DNA of 64,000 bases from Legionella oakridgensis ATCC 33761 = DSM 21215 (GCF_000512355.1 NZ_CP004006.1:2252501-2316500); one strand, 5' to 3'; numbered from the stretch's first letter, positions 9,361 to 19,857 are shown. Program-made: numbers and translations. Notes: generated from the letters alone by a model not told the origin.

Positions 9361-10213
9361 GCCACATCAGCATTTTTTGTATTTTTCCTTGCAACTGAAT
9401 TTCAGGAAGAAAATTCATACCGATTTTCATAAAAAATTTCCATGTCTCCCCATGCTCTATGTTAATTTTATCTATCAGCTGGCTTCGTCTTTCATTAATG
9501 GCTTGTATGAAATTCATGGTTCCCTGCGCTCCCAGCAAAGAACACACTGAGAGCACGCTCTTCTGTTCCAAGAATAAATTTTTTAGCAACTGCTCTTCAA
9601 GATATTCAAATTTTTTATGCACTTCATCAGCATCTGGCAGACCAACCCCTCGCTCCAGATCTGCTTCACATACAAGCCGATGCTCCTCATTCAGAATCGT
9701 AGCAAATAAGTTGGGGGCGATATTACTTCTTTGCAATGCTTGGAAAATTTCCTCTATCCAGATTTGATTTAAATTGAGCAATACTATAGCAATTTTGGGA
9801 CAGTCTTCATTGCGAATAAAATTACAGAGTATCTCAATATTTTCATTATGCGCGGGTGGCAAAGCATGCGGTGCGCATAGTATGTAGAGAATCCTGGTGA
9901 ATAAAATGCCACGAAAAATTTCATCTACCAATAAATTATGCATCAGCTCCTTATGAAATAAGGAGCTTAATTTTTCTTCAAACGTCAGCGGCACCTGAAT
10001 AGCTAATACCTCTAATTGCGCCAATAGTGAAAAAGTGTATACATATAGTAATCGTTTATCTTGCTTCAGCTCAAAAGGCAGGCCATTTTTAAATAAATCA
10101 GAAATGCGCTTTTTAATCTGTGTTCTTTCTTTTTCAGTTATTTTTTTCCAGCCTTCCTGAATCCATTTTTCGGCTTCCCAGGAAGGTCTTAATAACTTAT
10201 CAAGTTCATCCAT
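9338..10213 (-). CDS. Hypothetical helical protein, 291 residues
   Basis: I do not recognise this protein. The start is set at ATG 10213, preceded by AAGGGG at good spacing, giving MDELDKLLRPSW; the frame extends ten codons further up without a ribosome site. It has no signal peptide or membrane segment and is predicted by eye to be mostly long amphipathic helices. Two stretches are suggestive of a carboxylate di-iron helical bundle: FHKELMHNLLVDEIFRG (an ExxH at residues 89-92 and Glu98) and LNEEHRLVCEADLERG (Glu176, Glu177, His178), with Glu154/155 between them; the last motif is not a perfect ExxH, so this is speculation. The gene overlaps the 3' end of the tyrP-like gene by 23 bases, tail to tail. 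Confidence 0.7.
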   Translation of the reverse strand: MDELDKLLRPSWEAEKWIQEGWKKITEKERTQIKKRISDLFKNGLPFELKQDKRLLYVYTFSLLAQLEVLAIQVPLTFEEKLSSLFHKELMHNLLVDEIFRGILFTRILYILCAPHALPPAHNENIEILCNFIRNEDCPKIAIVLLNLNQIWIEEIFQALQRSNIAPNLFATILNEEHRLVCEADLERGVGLPDADEVHKKFEYLEEQLLKNLFLEQKSVLSVCSLLGAQGTMNFIQAINERRSQLIDKINIEHGETWKFFMKIGMNFLPEIQLQGKIQKMLMWPNPDAML

Positions 10214-10450
10214 AACAACACCCCTTAAACATTGAGGTTGCATGCATCATATCGAGTTAGCGTAAACAGTGTCAAGCAAAGGCCATGCAAGTTTGCAAGG
10301 CCTTTCTCTCAAGATTAACCAAGACATCCGAAGGGGGAAAGAAAAGAAGTTCAGTCTCATCTTATTCCTATTTTTAAGTATGCGATTAAAAGCCAATTTT
10401 TGTTATTATTATCCAAAACCGATTAATGCACAGTTAGCATACACTACCTA

Positions 10451-11266
10451 ATGAGCATGATAAAAATAAGACCGTTTTTAAAATGGGCAGGCAATAAGTA
10501 TCGCTGTCTTGATAATATTTTAAACTCCTTACCAACCGCAAATCGTTTGATCGAACCCTTTGCCGGTTCTGCGGCTGTATTTATTAATTCGGATTATCCT
10601 CGCTATTTACTGGCCGAAGAAAATAAAGATTTGATTGCCCTGTTCTCCTGCCTGCAAACGGAAGGACACTCCTTCATTTCTTTCTGTGAACAATATTTCT
10701 GCCATACCAATAATTGTGCCGGACGCTATTATGATTTTCGTGATCAATTCAATCAATGCACTGAGGCAAGGCAAAGAGCTGCTTTGTTTTTATATTTAAA
10801 CCGGCACGGGTACAATGGATTATGCCGTTATAATCAAAAAGGCATTTATAATGTCCCTTTTGGCCGCTATCAGAAGCCTTATTTCCCTAAAGCCGAAATG
10901 GAATACTTTCATCAGAAAAGTCAAAAAGCCAAATTTATCCACAGCGATTTTCGAGATACGTTTGCTCATGCCACACCAGGTGATTTGATTTATTGTGATC
11001 CTCCCTATGCTCCACGCTTACAAAATAGTAACTTTACGTCTTATACGGATAAGAAATTTGGAGAACAGGAACAAATCATTCTTGCTGAATTAGCCATGGA
11101 AAGTGCCGCCAGAGGCATCACCGTTATTATTTCCAATCATGATACGGATTTTACTCGTCATTATTATCGTTTTGGAGACATTAAATCGTTTGCCGTCACT
11201 CGTTCCATCAGTTGCCAGATCCACCGTCGTTTGTCAGTCAACGAATTGCTTGTCATTTTTCGTTAA
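10451..11266 (+). CDS. dam: DNA adenine methylase (Dam family, D12 class)
   Basis: A 271-residue N6-adenine methyltransferase. The SAM-binding motifs FLKWAGNKYR (residues 8-17) and LIEPFAGSAAVF (about 35-46) and the catalytic DPPYAPR motif (about residue 180) stand in the alpha-class order of Dam/DpnM enzymes; NRHGYNGLCRYN is the usual target-recognition neighbour. Length matches Dam (about 270-280). It methylates adenine in GATC in family members, with roles in mismatch repair and gene regulation. It is a single gene between two minus-strand units. No restriction partner is present, which favours an orphan Dam over a restriction-modification enzyme. Confidence 0.9.
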   Translation: MSMIKIRPFLKWAGNKYRCLDNILNSLPTANRLIEPFAGSAAVFINSDYPRYLLAEENKDLIALFSCLQTEGHSFISFCEQYFCHTNNCAGRYYDFRDQFNQCTEARQRAALFLYLNRHGYNGLCRYNQKGIYNVPFGRYQKPYFPKAEMEYFHQKSQKAKFIHSDFRDTFAHATPGDLIYCDPPYAPRLQNSNFTSYTDKKFGEQEQIILAELAMESAARGITVIISNHDTDFTRHYYRFGDIKSFAVTRSISCQIHRRLSVNELLVIFR

Positions 11267-11317
11267 TACACAATGAAACCAAACCACGACATCCTGACAG
11301 AATAAAAACGTTAACTA

Positions 11318-12604
11318 CTAATTTGTGATGGTTCTAAAGTCTTTTAAGAAAAATGCAACGACCATTACCATCAGCAAAGAAAGAGGAAGAACCGATAAGG
11401 CTAACTGATAATCAACCATGGTATAGATATGCTCACCAGCCACTATACCGCCATCACCAAACGTATCCAATAACTTACCAACTAATGGCTGGAAAATAAC
11501 CCCGCCTAACGTAACAATCATGTTCGTTACCGCAAAGACAGTACCCGATAATTGTGCGCCACTATTTTCTTTAGCCATCACAAACACAATAATCTCAGTT
11601 GCACTGAATACGCCATAGAAAAACAACAATACATTTAAGGACCAGTAGGAAAGCCCGGGAGCATACAACACCAAACTGATGCATATCAACGATAGGATAG
11701 CACCTATGACAAGCGGCAGTACGCGGCGACCCGTTAAATCAGAAAAATATCCCGCCACCGGCGCTCCCACAGCCCAGCCAAGAAACATGACAGAAATGGT
11801 TCTTGCCGCTTCAACTTTTGTCAAATGATGCGCCTGTTCCAGATAAGTTTTACCCCATAATTCGCCAAATACAGATAATGAGGTATAAAGGCACGCCCCC
11901 ACAAAACCTATCAACCAAACCTCAGAGGACGTGAGCACGCGCCAAACATTCTGAAAAAATTCTGTTAATGGCTGCATTTTTACATGATGGCCTCCGGGTC
12001 CATCCCGAACGATTAGAAAAATTAACAGAGAAAGCAAAGCACCAAACACAACCATCAAAAACAATACCGGTCGCAGTCCCATGGTCAATGCCAGTTCCGT
12101 GATTTTTACTTCCCCATACACCAACCCTAACATACCTAGTGTAGTAATTAACCCTGCTACTAATGAAAAGTATCGCTGAGGCAGCCAATACATGGCCAAC
12201 GATAATACCCCGACAAAAGCAAAAGAAGAGCCAAAACCGACTAAAAAACGACCGCATCCGGCAATGAGCATGGAGGAAAAACACATAAACATGAAGGAGC
12301 CGATGGTGCAACATAAACAAGCAAATGTTAATAACCGCCGGGGCCCGAAACGATCCATCAACATACCAACCGGTAATTGCATCGGAGAATATGCAAAATA
12401 ATAAAACGCAGACAACTGACCGAACGTTGAAGCAGAAATATGGCCAAATACTGCACTCAACTCACTTTGCAATGCTCCAGGAATAATTCTTAATACGAAT
12501 TCATAACAGTAAAACACCGCGCCTATAGCACAAACCAGTGAGCCAAAATAAATTTGTTTCCGTTTTGTCAAACTACCTTCAAACATTTGAGTCAGCATGA
12601 GCAT
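11318..12604 (-). CDS. MFS transporter (Pht-like), second of a pair
   Basis: A 428-residue major facilitator with twelve hydrophobic segments. The loop 2-3 motif reads GMLMDRFGPRRLL and the N-terminal VFYCYEFVLRIIPGALQSEL is shared with the other three MFS proteins in this window. It overlaps the upstream MFS gene by up to 26 bases; a start at ATG 12586, right at the upstream stop, is an alternative to 12604. Legionella Pht transporters of this type import amino acids or nucleosides across the inner membrane, often needed in the vacuole. The substrate here is unknown. The frame is intact. Confidence 0.85.
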   Translation of the reverse strand: MLMLTQMFEGSLTKRKQIYFGSLVCAIGAVFYCYEFVLRIIPGALQSELSAVFGHISASTFGQLSAFYYFAYSPMQLPVGMLMDRFGPRRLLTFACLCCTIGSFMFMCFSSMLIAGCGRFLVGFGSSFAFVGVLSLAMYWLPQRYFSLVAGLITTLGMLGLVYGEVKITELALTMGLRPVLFLMVVFGALLSLLIFLIVRDGPGGHHVKMQPLTEFFQNVWRVLTSSEVWLIGFVGACLYTSLSVFGELWGKTYLEQAHHLTKVEAARTISVMFLGWAVGAPVAGYFSDLTGRRVLPLVIGAILSLICISLVLYAPGLSYWSLNVLLFFYGVFSATEIIVFVMAKENSGAQLSGTVFAVTNMIVTLGGVIFQPLVGKLLDTFGDGGIVAGEHIYTMVDYQLALSVLPLSLLMVMVVAFFLKDFRTITN

Positions 12605-13883
12605 AGGTTTCTCTTAAAAAGAGCGTTAAGATGGCTGCCAGCAAAATACCAAGAGGAATAATGGACATTGCAAATTGATAATCATCCGCGGTATAAAATT
12701 GCTGCATTTTATCTAATGGAATATCTTGAATGGACAAGGTTGTTGCATGCGAACGTGCACTCCAATCCAATAGCCGACCAACTAATGGTTGCAAAAACAT
12801 GGCGCCAATCATCACAATCATATTGGTCATTGCAATGGCTGTTCCAGCGGCTTCTTTAGGGCTTAACTCACGGCCAACTGCAAAAACAATCGCTTGTGCA
12901 CTGTAGAGCAATCCTAAAAGAACCATTAATGCATTTAAACTGATTTGATTTAAACCAGGCATATACAAAATCATCATCATGACCACGGCTGCACTGCTTG
13001 CCCCAAGCATCATTGGAAGTTTTCGCCTTTTAAAGTGGTCTGAAATAAATCCCATCAGTGGAGCACCAATGGTAAAACCAAGAAATAATAAAGAGTTTGC
13101 AAAATGAGCACCAGCCTCTGAAATTCCGTGAGCATGTATTAAATAAGGAATACCCCATAATTCGGCAAAGACCGTGGTAGGCAAATAAACCAAACAACCA
13201 TACAGGCCATTGATCCATATTTGCTTATTGCGAGCAATGATTCCCAAATCAATCATATTTTTCTTAAAGCTATCTATGGTTCCTTTTTGTCGTTGATAGC
13301 GCTTTTGGTCCTTAATACCAAACCATAATACTATTGTCAGTCCAACCCCGAAAATAGCAGTGAAATTAACCGTCGATTGCCAACCCAGCCAGAACACCAT
13401 ATGACCCAATAAATTATCGCCGATCATGGCACCAATAGTCCCTAAGGCAGTAGCGATTCCTGCTACCATCGCCAGTTTATCTTCTGGTAACCATATCGTT
13501 GCCAGCTTTAAAACACCAACAAAGGCAAAAGCAGATCCTAACCCCACCAGAAAACGTCCCAAAGCAGCCACGGAAAATACTGTCGTACCTGCAAATAAAA
13601 AGGTCCCAATCACACAAATCATACAAGCCAAAGTCAACAGACGTCGGGGACCGAATCGATCCATCAAAACACCAACGGGAAGTTGCATGGGAACATATGC
13701 ATAGTAATAAAAAGCCGATAAAAAACCAAAACCGCTGGCAGATAAATCAAAATGATTGCGTAATTGTGGCTCCATGACACTAGGAGAGATACGCAAAAAA
13801 TATTCATACGCATAATAGATTGCACCCAAACTGCAAATTAACCATGCAATCAAGCGATATCTTTTATCATTTTTTATAGACAA
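12579..13883 (-). CDS. MFS transporter (Pht-like), first of a pair
   Basis: A 434-residue MFS carrier beginning with TTG at 13883, which has AAGGAG seven bases upstream. Motifs: YYAYEYFLRISPSVMEPQL near the N-terminus, VLMDRFGPRRLL between helices 2 and 3, and GFISDHFKRRKLP between helices 8 and 9. It is the upstream member of a two-gene unit with the MFS gene at 11318-12604, to which it is clearly paralogous. The likely role is uptake of a small organic nutrient; the substrate is not deducible from sequence. Confidence 0.85.
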   Translation of the reverse strand: MSIKNDKRYRLIAWLICSLGAIYYAYEYFLRISPSVMEPQLRNHFDLSASGFGFLSAFYYYAYVPMQLPVGVLMDRFGPRRLLTLACMICVIGTFLFAGTTVFSVAALGRFLVGLGSAFAFVGVLKLATIWLPEDKLAMVAGIATALGTIGAMIGDNLLGHMVFWLGWQSTVNFTAIFGVGLTIVLWFGIKDQKRYQRQKGTIDSFKKNMIDLGIIARNKQIWINGLYGCLVYLPTTVFAELWGIPYLIHAHGISEAGAHFANSLLFLGFTIGAPLMGFISDHFKRRKLPMMLGASSAAVVMMMILYMPGLNQISLNALMVLLGLLYSAQAIVFAVGRELSPKEAAGTAIAMTNMIVMIGAMFLQPLVGRLLDWSARSHATTLSIQDIPLDKMQQFYTADDYQFAMSIIPLGILLAAILTLFLRETYAHADSNV

Positions 13884-13935
13884 AATACTCTCCTTAACTT
13901 ATTGGGTTAAGCATAAGTTCTAATTCTAGGGAATG

Positions 13936-15177
13936 TTATATAGCATTCTTGCAACGACTGACACCGCTTGCGATGGCGGCATTTGCTACCGCCAGCGATA
14001 CTCGCTCACGTAAACGGGGATCAATAGGCTTTGGAATAATATATTGAGGCCCAAATTCCCAATCCGTTACTCCAGGATAATTATCTTTAACCTCCTGGGG
14101 AACCGGTTCATGTGCAAGTTGCCGTATCGCTTCTACCGCCGCAATATGCATGGCCTGATTAATGCGGGTTGCCCGCACATCAAGCGCACCACGAAAAATA
14201 TAAGGAAAACATAATACATTATTTACCTGATTTGGATAGTCGCTGCGTCCCGTCGCAATAATCAAATCGTCACAAATGCTCAAAGCGACCTCCGGTTTGA
14301 TTTCCGGTTTAGGATTGGACAATGCAAAAATAACCGGTTTGGGGGCCATTAACCTTAACAATTCCGCATTCAGCAAATCTGGTCTTGCCACGCCAATAAA
14401 AACGTCTGCATCGACCAAAGCATCCGCCAGCGTCCTCCTCTCAGTAGCCCTGGCAAACGCATATTTATAGGCATTTAAATCTTCCCGACCAGTATGGATA
14501 ACGCCTTTACTATCCAATAACAGCATTTTATTTTTATCGGCCCCTAAAGCCACTAACAATCGCATGGACGCAATTCCTGCAGCACCAGCTCCAATACAGA
14601 CAATGCGTGCTTCAGATAATTTTTTCTGCTGTATTTCCAAGGCATTCAGCAAGCCAGCCGCCACAACAATTGCTGTTCCATGCTGATCATCATGAAATAC
14701 TGGGATATTAAGCTGTTCTGCAAGGGATTGTTCAATATCAAAACACTCGGGAGCTTTAATATCTTCAAGATTAATACCACCAAACGTTGGTGCAATATTT
14801 TTAGCAGTGGCAATAAACGCCTGAGGTTCCTCTGCATTTATTTCAATATCAAACACATCGATACCAGCAAAACGTTTGAATAAAACCGCTTTACCTTCCA
14901 TAACAGGTTTGCTTGCAAGTGCACCAACATCACCCAGGCCAAGCACGGCAGTTCCATTTGTCATAATGGCAATCAAATTCCCCTTGGCGGTATAGCGATA
15001 CGCATTTTCCGGATTTTCCGCAATGGCAAGAACAGGCTCAGCGACCCCTGGAGTATATGCAAGAGATAAATCATCCTGAGAGTTGGTTGGCTTGGTTATG
15101 CGCACTCCCAACTTACCGGGCACCGGGAATTCATGATAATGTAAAGCTCGTTCTTTTAAAGCAGTATCTTTATCCAA
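13936..15177 (-). CDS. NADP-type malic enzyme (short form)
   Basis: A 413-residue decarboxylating malate dehydrogenase, related to the N-terminal part of MaeB but without the phosphotransacetylase-like extension. Visible motifs: YTPGVAEPV (substrate loop), [19 protein letters not shown], the lysine in [13 protein letters not shown], the metal and acid residues in [11 protein letters not shown] and [10 protein letters not shown], and the dinucleotide fold in [14 protein letters not shown]. It converts malate to pyruvate and CO2 with NAD(P)+. A separate, larger NAD-type malic enzyme lies at 29124-30794. It lies downstream of rpmE but is separated from it by a strong terminator. Confidence 0.92.
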   Translation of the reverse strand: MDKDTALKERALHYHEFPVPGKLGVRITKPTNSQDDLSLAYTPGVAEPVLAIAENPENAYRYTAKGNLIAIMTNGTAVLGLGDVGALASKPVMEGKAVLFKRFAGIDVFDIEINAEEPQAFIATAKNIAPTFGGINLEDIKAPECFDIEQSLAEQLNIPVFHDDQHGTAIVVAAGLLNALEIQQKKLSEARIVCIGAGAAGIASMRLLVALGADKNKMLLLDSKGVIHTGREDLNAYKYAFARATERRTLADALVDADVFIGVARPDLLNAELLRLMAPKPVIFALSNPKPEIKPEVALSICDDLIIATGRSDYPNQVNNVLCFPYIFRGALDVRATRINQAMHIAAVEAIRQLAHEPVPQEVKDNYPGVTDWEFGPQYIIPKPIDPRLRERVSLAVANAAIASGVSRCKNAI

Positions 15178-15252
15178 GGTGATTACTCTCTTTTCAAAAA
15201 ATTCAGAAAAAAATCATATAGAAAAACGATATGGATGAACAGTTTTTTTTTG

Positions 15253-15281
15253 CAAAAAAAAGGCGCATTTTCATTGCGCCT
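15253..15281 (-). terminator. Rho-independent terminator of rpmE
   Basis: Reading the minus strand, a 7-bp stem AGGCGCA/TGCGCCT with a seven-base loop is followed immediately by a run of eight T. It lies 51 bp after the rpmE stop and upstream of the malic enzyme gene, so it should isolate rpmE transcription. Confidence 0.9.
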
Positions 15282-15331
15282 ACATTCCATTTTATAAAAA
15301 CCAGTGGCCAAGAACACTTGCTAATACGAAC

Positions 15332-15556
15332 TTAAGCCTCTTTTTGCGCGTTACCACGTGACTTGTAGCGATCACGGAACTTCTGCACCCTACCCCCTGT
15401 ATCCACCAGCTTTTGCTTGCCTGTATAAAAAGGATGGCATTGAGCACAGACTTCAATGGCCAAATCATGACATAAGGTCGAACGAGTTTCAAATGAATGT
15501 CCGCAACTACAGGTTACTTTGATGATCTCATATTCAGGATGGATTGAAGCTCTCAT
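15332..15556 (-). CDS. rpmE: 50S ribosomal protein L31
   Basis: A 74-residue protein starting [20 protein letters not shown]. The zinc-type (C+) L31 pattern is present: Cys16 and Cys18 in TCSCG and the CAQC pair at about residues 37-40, followed by [20 protein letters not shown], the strongest L31 signature. It is a component of the large ribosomal subunit at the central protuberance. It is a single-gene transcription unit ending in the terminator at 15253-15281. Confidence 0.96.
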   Translation of the reverse strand: MRASIHPEYEIIKVTCSCGHSFETRSTLCHDLAIEVCAQCHPFYTGKQKLVDTGGRVQKFRDRYKSRGNAQKEA

Positions 15557-15676
15557 AACATCATTACTCTCTATAATTACCTAACTGGCATCGCCACCTG
15601 ATCATTGTCAGGCACCATGCTCATTAATAAATGACGTGGCACAATAGCAGATATCCTATTTAAAATCAAATTTTGT

Positions 15677-16153
15677 CTATTTGATACGCAGCCACTCATT
15701 CATTTTTATTTTCTTTTGCGGAATAAGAGATTCAATCGCAGCCACCACTTCAGAAGTGACTTCATACAATGGAAGCTGTGTTTCATCCGCACCTCCATAG
15801 TTATTATCACTTGCGACAAAATAAATCATGGATGGCCCAACTTTATCTGCCACTTGAGCAATTTTATTCGCCCGCTCTTGTTCCAGAGGAAGTTTGTCAT
15901 GGACCTCTTGCAACACCACTTCAGGGTTGCCATAAGTTAGGCCAATAGAAATAATGACACTCGGATCTGCAACACTGACCGCATGAATAACGCGAGTAGG
16001 AGCATGAAAGTAATCTACATCATAACCAAATTCCGTTTCTTTCGCATTTCCCGGCGGCAAATGGGCTTTTTGAAAATCTTCAACTGTTTTACCGGGTTTT
16101 AATTTTCTCGTAAGAATTGAAATGATTTGTGGCGTTTTTTCCCGATAACTCAT
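15677..16153 (-). CDS. Hypothetical protein, 158 residues
   Basis: I do not recognise a named family. It has no signal peptide or membrane span. The first half (IISILTRKLKPGKTVEDFQK, then AHLPPG) and the later strand-like segments have the look of a ferredoxin-fold dimeric alpha/beta barrel, as in small stress or monooxygenase-like proteins, but this is only a visual impression. It lies between rpmE and the exonuclease III genes on the same strand, 51 bp downstream of xthA. Confidence 0.7.
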   Translation of the reverse strand: MSYREKTPQIISILTRKLKPGKTVEDFQKAHLPPGNAKETEFGYDVDYFHAPTRVIHAVSVADPSVIISIGLTYGNPEVVLQEVHDKLPLEQERANKIAQVADKVGPSMIYFVASDNNYGGADETQLPLYEVTSEVVAAIESLIPQKKIKMNEWLRIK

Positions 16154-16203
16154 GATTTTCCCTGTGATTTACGTAAATTTTAATCCGCACGGTCACTCGA
16201 TGT

Positions 16204-16971
16204 CTAGGCAAGCTGGACCCAAACAGGGGCATGATCGGAAGGACGTTCTACGCGACGCGGTTCACTATCAATCTGACTTTCCACACATCGCTCAAGCAAA
16301 GAATCGCTAAGCAAGATATGGTCAATACGCAAGCCCATATTACGGCGAAACGCAGCCGCACGATAGTCCCACCAGCTGTAGGTGATTTCCTGGGGATGAA
16401 GGCGGCGAAAACTGTCTTTTAATCCTAAATCAAGAAGTGCTGCAAATGCCTGACGTTCGAGAGGACTCACCAGCACCGATCCTTGCCATGCTATTGGGTC
16501 ATGGACGTCCTTATCTTCTGGAGCAATATTAAAATCGCCCACCACCGCCAGTTTGGGATATTGACGCAGTTGCTCTTTTATAAATGTCGTTATTTTTGCC
16601 AGCCAATTTAATTTATATTGATATTTATCAGAACCCACTTCTCCGCCATTGGGAACATACAAATTAACGACACGAACGTCTGCGATAGTGGCCACCAACA
16701 CTCGTCGCTGCGGATCAATAAATCCGGGAATATCGGTCACTACCGATTCAATGGGTTGCCTGCTGATCAAGGCTACGCCGTTGTAGGTTTTCTGGCCGGA
16801 AAAAACCACATGCAACCCCATCTCCTGAAATACTTTACAAGGGAATTGTTCATTAATTAGTTTGGTTTCCTGTAAAGCCAACACATCCACCTCATTGTTT
16901 TGAAACCAGGCAATAACTTGCTCCAAACGAACCTTCAGAGAGTTCACATTCCAACTGGCTAATTTAAGCAC
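16204..16971 (-). CDS. xthA: Exodeoxyribonuclease III (AP endonuclease family)
   Basis: About 255 residues of the exonuclease III/APE1 fold: LASWNVNSLKVR at the N-terminus, LQETKL (metal Glu), VVGDFNIAPEDKDVHDP, the LRIDHILLS motif and the catalytic SDHAPVWVQL at the C-terminus. I place the start at GTG 16971, which has AAGGAG six bases upstream and overlaps the end of the preceding related gene by eight bases; the frame also extends to an ATG at 16992. It repairs abasic sites and 3'-blocked DNA ends. It is coupled to a second exonuclease III-type gene. Confidence 0.92.
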   Translation of the reverse strand: MLKLASWNVNSLKVRLEQVIAWFQNNEVDVLALQETKLINEQFPCKVFQEMGLHVVFSGQKTYNGVALISRQPIESVVTDIPGFIDPQRRVLVATIADVRVVNLYVPNGGEVGSDKYQYKLNWLAKITTFIKEQLRQYPKLAVVGDFNIAPEDKDVHDPIAWQGSVLVSPLERQAFAALLDLGLKDSFRRLHPQEITYSWWDYRAAAFRRNMGLRIDHILLSDSLLERCVESQIDSEPRRVERPSDHAPVWVQLA

Positions 16972-17757
16972 ACCAATCTCCTTGATATTCAATCAATAAA
17001 GGCGCGTGATCAGAAAATCTTGTTTCACGATAAATATCAACATGCACAACACTGTCAATCAACCCTGGAGTAATCACCTGATAATCAATACGCCACCCCA
17101 CATTCTTGGCCCATGCCTGCCCTCGATTCGACCACCAGGTGTATTGTTCTTCTTGTTGATTTTGCAAGCGAAATGCATCAATAAATCCCATTGTTCCGAA
17201 TAACTCATCCATCCAGGCACGTTCTTCAGGTAAAAATCCTGAGTTTTTCTGATTACCGCGCCAATTTTTAATATCAATCTTTTTATGGGCAATGTTGTAA
17301 TCGCCGCAAATGATTAATTCCCGACCCATGGCTTTCAACGCCATCAAATGCTTGGCAAAGTAATCAAGAAAATCATATTTGATGGCCTGACGCACATCCC
17401 CGCTCGTTCCGGAAGGCAGATAAAGCGATATAACACTTAATTTTGGGTAATCAAACTGAATATAGCGACCTTCTTCGTCACAATAATTAAAACCTAAGCC
17501 CTTAATGACTTGTAATGGCTTTTTTCGAGCATAAATAGCAACACCACTATAGCCTTTTTTACTGCATCGAAATAATCACAGTGATAATCTTGTGGAAAAT
17601 ACACCGTCTCAGACATCAATTGTGCAATTTGCGCTTTGGTTTCTTGAATACAAACAACATCAGCATTCTGCTGTTGCAACCATTCATAAAAGCCCTTACG
17701 GGCTGCTGAGCGAATGCCATTGGCATTAAAACTAATTATTTTCACAACCTTCACCAA
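16964..17757 (-). CDS. Second exonuclease III-type AP endonuclease (frame broken near 17557)
   Basis: The N-terminal part (IISFNANGIRSAARKGFYEW, then VVCIQETKAQ) runs from 17757 until a false stop at 17494; the C-terminal part (ELIICGDYNIAHKKIDIKNW, IDYQVITP, RFSDHAPLLIEYQ) continues in another frame to 16964. Adding one T to the six-T run at 17555-17560 (plus strand) restores DAVKKGYSGVAIYARKKPLQ and a continuous protein of about 264 residues. All catalytic motifs of the exonuclease III family are then present. I annotate one gene with a single-base undercall. It is the Xth1-type partner of the adjacent xthA and is probably co-transcribed with it. Confidence 0.85.
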
Positions 17758-17789
17758 TATTTATCGTTGCATAGCATAAGCAGCAACGC

Positions 17790-18449
<660 letters not shown>

Positions 18450-18507
18450 TTATATTCAATAAACCCAGGGCAAACGCATCTTATGACTAAAAATAATCCT
18501 AAATGTC

Positions 18508-18583
18508 GTCTTTGCGATAGCGAAGCATCCAGACCCAATTTTCAATAGGGTGTCGATCTGGGTTGCTTCGCTATCGCAAAGAC
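18508..18583. repeat. Long inverted repeat (REP/MITE-like hairpin)
   Basis: Two perfect 20-base arms, 18508-18527 and 18564-18583, start with GTCTTTGCGATAGCGAAGCA and its exact complement; an inner CCAGA/TCTGG pair at 18529-18533 and 18557-18561 extends the hairpin. It lies in the 286-bp spacer between wrbA and marC. The core resembles the 'GCGAAGCAA-CCAG' palindromic repeats that I know to be scattered in Legionella and Rickettsia genomes. No coding sequence overlaps it. The rest of the spacer holds nothing I can recognise. Confidence 0.75.
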
Positions 18584-18678
18584 AAATTTTTAAACAAATA
18601 CATGTTCAAAATTTAGATGCGATTGCCATGAAATAAACCACATTGGGCGATGCATGAACATCCTACACGGTGTTAGAG

Positions 18679-19307
18679 TTAGGCCAGTTTTGGAAAGACG
18701 TTGCTTAAACCAATGGTGATCATTTCCACCGCCATCGCAGCTAAAATCAAACCCATGATTCGAGTCACAATTTTTATGCCTGAATCACCGAGAAAACGGC
18801 CAATGGTTCCCGAAAAAACCAATAAAACAGCAACAACAGCGGCCAAAGCAACATCCACCATGCTCATCTGTAAATACCCAATCCAATCATGGGCATTATG
18901 GCCATAAATAACAATAGTACTGATTGCGCCTGGTCCGGCAATAAGCGGAAGCGCCATCGGAATAACGGCAATGGAATCACGTTCTTTTGCCAAGTTTTGC
19001 TCTTTAACGGTGTAATGTATGGGACTGGGCTTAGATTGCAACATATGCAATCCCATTAATAAAATGATAATGCCACCGGCTATACGAAAACTTGGGACAT
19101 TAATGCCAAAAAGTTCCAGAATGAACATTCCTAACCAAGTGACAATGATTAAAATAAAAAAACAGCCAACGCAGTTCCTAATGCTTCCCGCCGCCTCTGC
19201 TCCTTGGAATAATCGGCGGTTAAACTGAGAAATATTGCCACACCGCCAATAGGATTCATAATAGCCAGCATGGTAATAAAAAATTTAATCAATAGATGGC
19301 TATCCAT
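18679..19307 (-). CDS. MarC-family integral membrane protein (frame broken near 19159)
   Basis: The start ATG 19307 gives MDSHLLIKFFITMLAIMNPI and GGVAIFLSLTADYS, the MarC N-terminus, and reaches a stop at a seven-A run (plus strand 19156-19162). The continuation in another frame encodes GMFILELFGINVPSFRIAGG, MALPLIAGPGAISTIVIYG and a final membrane span. One added base gives ALAVFFILIIVTWLGMF and a 209-residue protein of normal length with six spans. MarC proteins are inner-membrane proteins of unknown transport role; early links to multiple antibiotic resistance were not upheld. Confidence 0.85.
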
Positions 19308-19470
19308 GGCCGTTATTACTGCACTTTAAAATAATGGAATTAAATCATCCTAACATTGGTGCAAATTCTTTCGCAAGATTCGTCTTGAACATCAATGCAA
19401 ACTCATTAGAATCTAATAAAGCAAACTTTTGATATACTGGAGCAAAAATTATTTCCCTTCCGAGGTCAAT

Positions 19471-19830
19471 ATGAAACAATTTCTTGTATGCTCTCTATTA
19501 TCCATTGCCTTAACCGCTTGCGCACCATCCTATTTCGGTTTATCAAAAGAACAATGGGAACACCTAACCCCGGCTCAACAAAATGAAGTCATTAAAGCTT
19601 ACAATGAGCGAGAGGCAGAAAGACAACGAGCTGAAAATGAAAAAAATATCATTGCCGAACAGAATGCACCTTTAAATAATTTAATTGGTGCTTTAAGTGA
19701 GGCAATACCACAACATACTAAAGAGAAAAACCGTTCAACCACCACCACAAATCAGACGTGTACTGCAAATGGCAGTCAATGCACCTCCACATCCACCACC
19801 CGTTCATCCGGTTGGCAAATTGGCTATTAA
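19471..19830 (+). CDS. Small lipoprotein, 119 residues
   Basis: ATG 19471 lies six bases after GAGG. The sequence begins MKQFLVCSLLSIALTACAPS, a typical lipoprotein signal with lipobox LTAC and Cys17. The mature part starts with a hydrophobic/aromatic stretch (YFGLSKEQWEHLTPAQQNEV), continues as a charged helix rich in Glu and Arg, and ends in a Thr/Ser-rich tail containing two Cys (TCTANGSQCTSTSTT). I recognise no domain. The yihY gene follows on the same strand. Confidence 0.75.
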   Translation: MKQFLVCSLLSIALTACAPSYFGLSKEQWEHLTPAQQNEVIKAYNEREAERQRAENEKNIIAEQNAPLNNLIGALSEAIPQHTKEKNRSTTTTNQTCTANGSQCTSTSTTRSSGWQIGY

Positions 19831-19857
19831 TACTTAACTGAGGATGTGAAAATCAGG

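Noticed and set aside
10269-10451. A 60-codon open frame just upstream of dam
   Set aside because: No ribosome site, no similarity I recognise and it simply abuts the dam start; likely chance.
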